From contig CAWIJO010000002.1 of assembly GCA_963836355.1 (NCBI GenBank), forward strand, positions 186,001 through 250,000: a stretch of 64,000 bases of DNA. Reading direction: 5' to 3'. How positions within the stretch are numbered: position 1 is the first letter of the stretch; the number at the start of each line of letters is the position of its first letter. Shown one piece after another: positions 61,299 through 64,000 of the stretch. This DNA is from Palsa-506 sp963836355 (GTDB lineage Bacteria > Actinomycetota > Actinomycetes > Streptosporangiales > Streptosporangiaceae). The position numbers and the translations under genes were made by a program. The notes under the pieces are model-generated. The model made no database searches, was not told where the DNA came from, and worked only from the letters and a program-made list of their open reading frames with translations.

Positions 61299-62546
61299 GT
61301 GGGCACAGACCGGACAGACGTCGTCGTCACCGGGCTAGGTGCGATCACGCCGCTGGGCGCCGACGTCCCGTCAACCTGGCAGGCGCTCCTTGCCGGGCGC
61401 AGCGGCGTGCGCAAGCTGACCGACGACTGGGCGCGGGAGCTTCCGGCTCGCATCGCGGCCTGGGCAGCGGCCGAGCCCGCGACGCTGATCGACCGCGTGC
61501 AGGCCCGCCGCCTGGACCGCTGCGAGCAGTTTGCCATCATCGCCGCGCGCGAGGCGTGGGCCGATGCCGGCGCCGGGGACGTCGACCCGGACCGGCTAGG
61601 CGTGGTCGTGTCGAGTGGCATCGGCGGCGTGGCATCGACGCTGACCGCCTACGACACGCTCAGGGAGAAAGGCTGGCAACGGCTCTCCCCGTACACCGTG
61701 CCCATGCTCATGCCCAACGGCTCGGCCGGGTGGATCAGCCTTGAGCTGGGCGCCCGCGCCGGGGTGCACACGACCGTCAGCGCATGCGCCTCCGGTGCCG
61801 AGGCGATCGGCTACGCGATGGACATGATCAGGTCCGGGCGCGCCGACATCGTGCTGGCAGGCGGGACCGAGGCCGCGATCATTCAGCTGAACATTGCCGC
61901 GTTCGCGGCGATGCGGGCGCTGTCCACCCGGAACGACGAGCCGGAGCGCGCGTCCCGCCCGTTCGACAAGGGCCGCGACGGCTTCGTGCTCGGCGAGGGC
62001 GCGGGGATGGTAGTGCTGGAGTCGGCGGAGCACGCGGCGCGGCGGGGCGCAACCGTGTACGCGGTCGCCGCCGGGGCCGGCTATTCCGCCGACGCCCATC
62101 ACATCGCCCAGCCGGACCCGGCGGGCACCGGCATCGTGAGCGCCATCAAGCGGGTGCTCGCCGACGCCCGGATCAGCGCCGACCAGGTGGTGCATGTCAA
62201 CGCGCACGCGACCTCGACCCCGGCAGGCGATGTGGTCGAGGCCCAGGCCATCGCCGCGGCCCTCGGCAGCGCCGCCGACGGCGTGGTCGTATCGGCCACC
62301 AAGTCGATGACCGGCCATCTGCTCGGCGGCGCAGGCGCGGTCGAATCGGTGGCCGCGATCCTGGCGCTGCGGGATAAGGTGGCGCCGCCCACCATCAACC
62401 TGGAGGACCCCGACGATGATGCCGGCCTGCAGATCGCGGGCGAGGCGCGGGAACTGCGCACCCGGGCCAGCGGCCCGATGGCCGTCCTGAACAACTCATT
62501 CGGCTTCGGCGGGCACAATGTCGCGCTTGCCTTCACCGCCGCCTGA
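61299..62546 (+). CDS. fabF: Beta-ketoacyl-ACP synthase II
   Basis: 415 residues from GTG 61299. The catalytic Cys is in TVSACASGAEAIGYAMDM, the two His in VVHVNAHATSTPAGDVVE and LNNSFGFGGHNVALAF, and Lys in SATKSMTGHLLGGAGAVE. It elongates acyl-ACP with malonyl-ACP. Fourth gene of the fab operon, 77 bases after ACP. Confidence 0.95.
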   Translation: MGTDRTDVVVTGLGAITPLGADVPSTWQALLAGRSGVRKLTDDWARELPARIAAWAAAEPATLIDRVQARRLDRCEQFAIIAAREAWADAGAGDVDPDRLGVVVSSGIGGVASTLTAYDTLREKGWQRLSPYTVPMLMPNGSAGWISLELGARAGVHTTVSACASGAEAIGYAMDMIRSGRADIVLAGGTEAAIIQLNIAAFAAMRALSTRNDEPERASRPFDKGRDGFVLGEGAGMVVLESAEHAARRGATVYAVAAGAGYSADAHHIAQPDPAGTGIVSAIKRVLADARISADQVVHVNAHATSTPAGDVVEAQAIAAALGSAADGVVVSATKSMTGHLLGGAGAVESVAAILALRDKVAPPTINLEDPDDDAGLQIAGEARELRTRASGPMAVLNNSFGFGGHNVALAFTAA

Positions 62547-62577
62547 GCCGAGCGTGCCCGCCCCGAAGGAGACCGAC

Positions 62578-64000
62578 GTGACACTTCTCGACAGCCGGAT
62601 TCCGGTCGCCCCGGCGGCGCCCGCGGCATCCTCCGGGCCTGCCCCGGCAGCCGCCCGTACTTCGGGTGGTCTCCGCGATCCCGGGGTCAGGCTCAACGCC
62701 CTGTTCGACCCTGGCTCGCTGGACCTGCTGACCGAGCCGGACGGCAGCGGCGTGCTGGCCAGCGCCGGCACTATCGACGGCATGACCGCCGTCGCGTTCG
62801 CCAGCGACCCGCGGATCCAGGGTGGCGCGATGGGCGCGGCCGGATGTGAGGCAATCGTGGTCGCCTACGACCACGCCATCATGGTCGGCGCGCCGGTCAT
62901 CGGGCTCTGGCACTCCGGCGGCGCGAGGCTGCGGGAGGGCGTAGAGAGCCTGCACGCCGTGGGCACCGTGTTCGCCGCGATGACCCGCGCGTCCGGCGTG
63001 GTGCCGCAGATTTCCGTGGTCCTCGGCGCGGCGGCCGGCGGTGCCGCCTACGGCCCGGCGCTCACCGACCTGGTGATCCTCTCCGACAAGGGCCGGATCT
63101 TCGTCACCGGGCCTGACGTCGTCCGCAGCGTGACCGGCGAGGACGTCGACTCCGAGCGGCTGGGCGGCCCGGAGCCGCACAGCCGCAGGTCCGGCGTGGT
63201 GCACCTGGTCACCGCTACCGACGCCGAGGCGATCAGCACCGCGCGGCAGCTTGCCCTGCTGATCGGCCAGCAGGGCGCCATGCCGGGCGCCGCTGACGGC
63301 GAGCGCGCAGGCGACGCACTCGTCGACACCGACCTCGCCGCGCTGCTACCCGAGTCACCGCGGCGTGCATACGACGTGCACCCGCTGATCACCGGGCTCC
63401 TCGACGAGCCGGGCATCGAGTTGCATCCGCGGTGGGCGCCGAACGTCGTCACCGCCCTCGGCAGGCTGGCCGGCCGTACCGTCGGCGTGATTGCCAACAA
63501 CCCGCTCCGGCTCGGCGGCTGCCTGGATGCCATCTCCGCCGAGAAGGCCGCCAGGTTCGTTCGCATGTGCGACGCGTTCGGCGTGCCGCTGGTCGTCGTC
63601 GTGGACGTGCCCGGCTACCTGCCCGGCGTCGGGCAGGAATGGGACGGCGTCGTCCGCCGTGGCGCCAAGCTGCTGCACGCGTTCGCCGAGGCGACGGTCC
63701 CGCGGGTCACGCTGGTCACCCGCAAGGCATACGGCGGCGCCTATATCGCGATGAACTCCCGCGCGCTGGGCGCGACGCGGGTATTCGCCTGGCCAGGCGC
63801 CGTGCTGGCCGTGATGGGAGCGGTGGCCGCGGTGCGCATCCTGCACCGGCGGACGCTCGCCGAGGTGCCAGCCGAACGGCGGCACGAGGCCGAGGCGGAC
63901 CTGGCGGCCGAGCACGAGCGCGAGGCCGGCGGCCTGCACCGCGCGATGGAACTCGGCGTCGTCGACGAGATCATCGATCCCGCGAAGACCCGGCAGGCGA
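62578..64000 (+). CDS. Acyl-CoA carboxylase beta subunit (carboxyltransferase), partial
   Basis: At least 474 codons from GTG 62578 (GAAGGAG 7 bases upstream), running off the right edge. VIGLWHSGGARLREGVESLH and ISVVLGAAAGGAAYGPALTD are the N-terminal carboxyltransferase oxyanion region, and VVVVDVPGYLPGVGQEWDGV with TLVTRKAYGGAYIAMNSRAL and AWPGAVLAVMG the C-terminal one. It resembles AccB/AccD-type propionyl/acetyl-CoA carboxylase beta subunits of actinomycetes. It would make malonyl-CoA (or methylmalonyl-CoA) for the operon upstream, 31 bases away. A biotinylated alpha subunit must be encoded elsewhere. Confidence 0.93.
   Translation, partial: MTLLDSRIPVAPAAPAASSGPAPAAARTSGGLRDPGVRLNALFDPGSLDLLTEPDGSGVLASAGTIDGMTAVAFASDPRIQGGAMGAAGCEAIVVAYDHAIMVGAPVIGLWHSGGARLREGVESLHAVGTVFAAMTRASGVVPQISVVLGAAAGGAAYGPALTDLVILSDKGRIFVTGPDVVRSVTGEDVDSERLGGPEPHSRRSGVVHLVTATDAEAISTARQLALLIGQQGAMPGAADGERAGDALVDTDLAALLPESPRRAYDVHPLITGLLDEPGIELHPRWAPNVVTALGRLAGRTVGVIANNPLRLGGCLDAISAEKAARFVRMCDAFGVPLVVVVDVPGYLPGVGQEWDGVVRRGAKLLHAFAEATVPRVTLVTRKAYGGAYIAMNSRALGATRVFAWPGAVLAVMGAVAAVRILHRRTLAEVPAERRHEAEADLAAEHEREAGGLHRAMELGVVDEIIDPAKTRQA

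Overview
The window is chromosomal DNA of a high-GC actinomycete. The evidence is uniformly GC-rich codon use, frequent GTG/TTG starts, DUF3052, a DUF574-type methyltransferase, and on the right the conserved order aceE ... PucR regulator-fabD-fabH-ACP-fabF-carboxylase typical of streptomycete-like Actinomycetota. The genus cannot be fixed by reading alone.

Layout: (1) 1-3660, a leftward metabolic cluster (partial cyclase, a DapA-like aldolase lacking its N-terminus, a frameshifted SnoaL-like gene, an SDR) with a divergent LysR regulator. (2) 3715-8464, an IS256-type element whose transposase is split by a 3.2-kb tyrosine-recombinase element (Tn554-like gene trio). (3) 8588-10600, a graveyard of truncated genes. 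(4) 10830-14640, a small island of exported proteins (DUF3494 protein with Pro/Thr/Ser repeats, L,D-transpeptidase lipoprotein, neprosin-like protein) bounded by two diverged copies of a tRNA-Arg 3' half. (5) 14639-20023, an HD-domain protein, DUF574 methyltransferase, HTH protein, MazF-type toxin-antitoxin pair and a decayed STAND/TPR gene.

(6) About 20.1-48.4 kb is accessory DNA ending at a tyrosine integrase beside tRNA-Val(UAC). It holds small coupled phage/ICE-like genes, a MobF relaxase-helicase but no visible type IV secretion genes, and two cargo modules. The first (28884-38565) is a three-gene, translationally coupled set of SNF2-like helicase/DUF3883, DUF1156 methyltransferase and HEPN-DUF499 ATPase, matching known defence-associated families. 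The second (39391-46746) is a cassette I do not recognise: a large uncharacterised protein, a zinc-finger/two-TM/SHOCT protein, a small zinc-ribbon protein, and an Ig-like plus CHAT caspase-like protease with visible His and Cys. A complete IS4-type element with 10-bp target duplications sits inside the second gene; removing it restores one in-frame ~649-codon reading frame. This cassette is the best candidate for an undescribed system.

(7) 48618-64000 is core genome: MarR-GNAT regulator, zinc-ribbon protein, AhpE/Bcp-type peroxiredoxin, DUF3052, pyruvate dehydrogenase E1, an AlaRS-like gene with a 3' frameshift, and the fatty-acid synthesis operon, whose FabD carries an unusual lipoyl-like C-terminal extension. 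Several unrelated genes carry single-base frameshifts, so either real decay or residual indel errors should be kept in mind.
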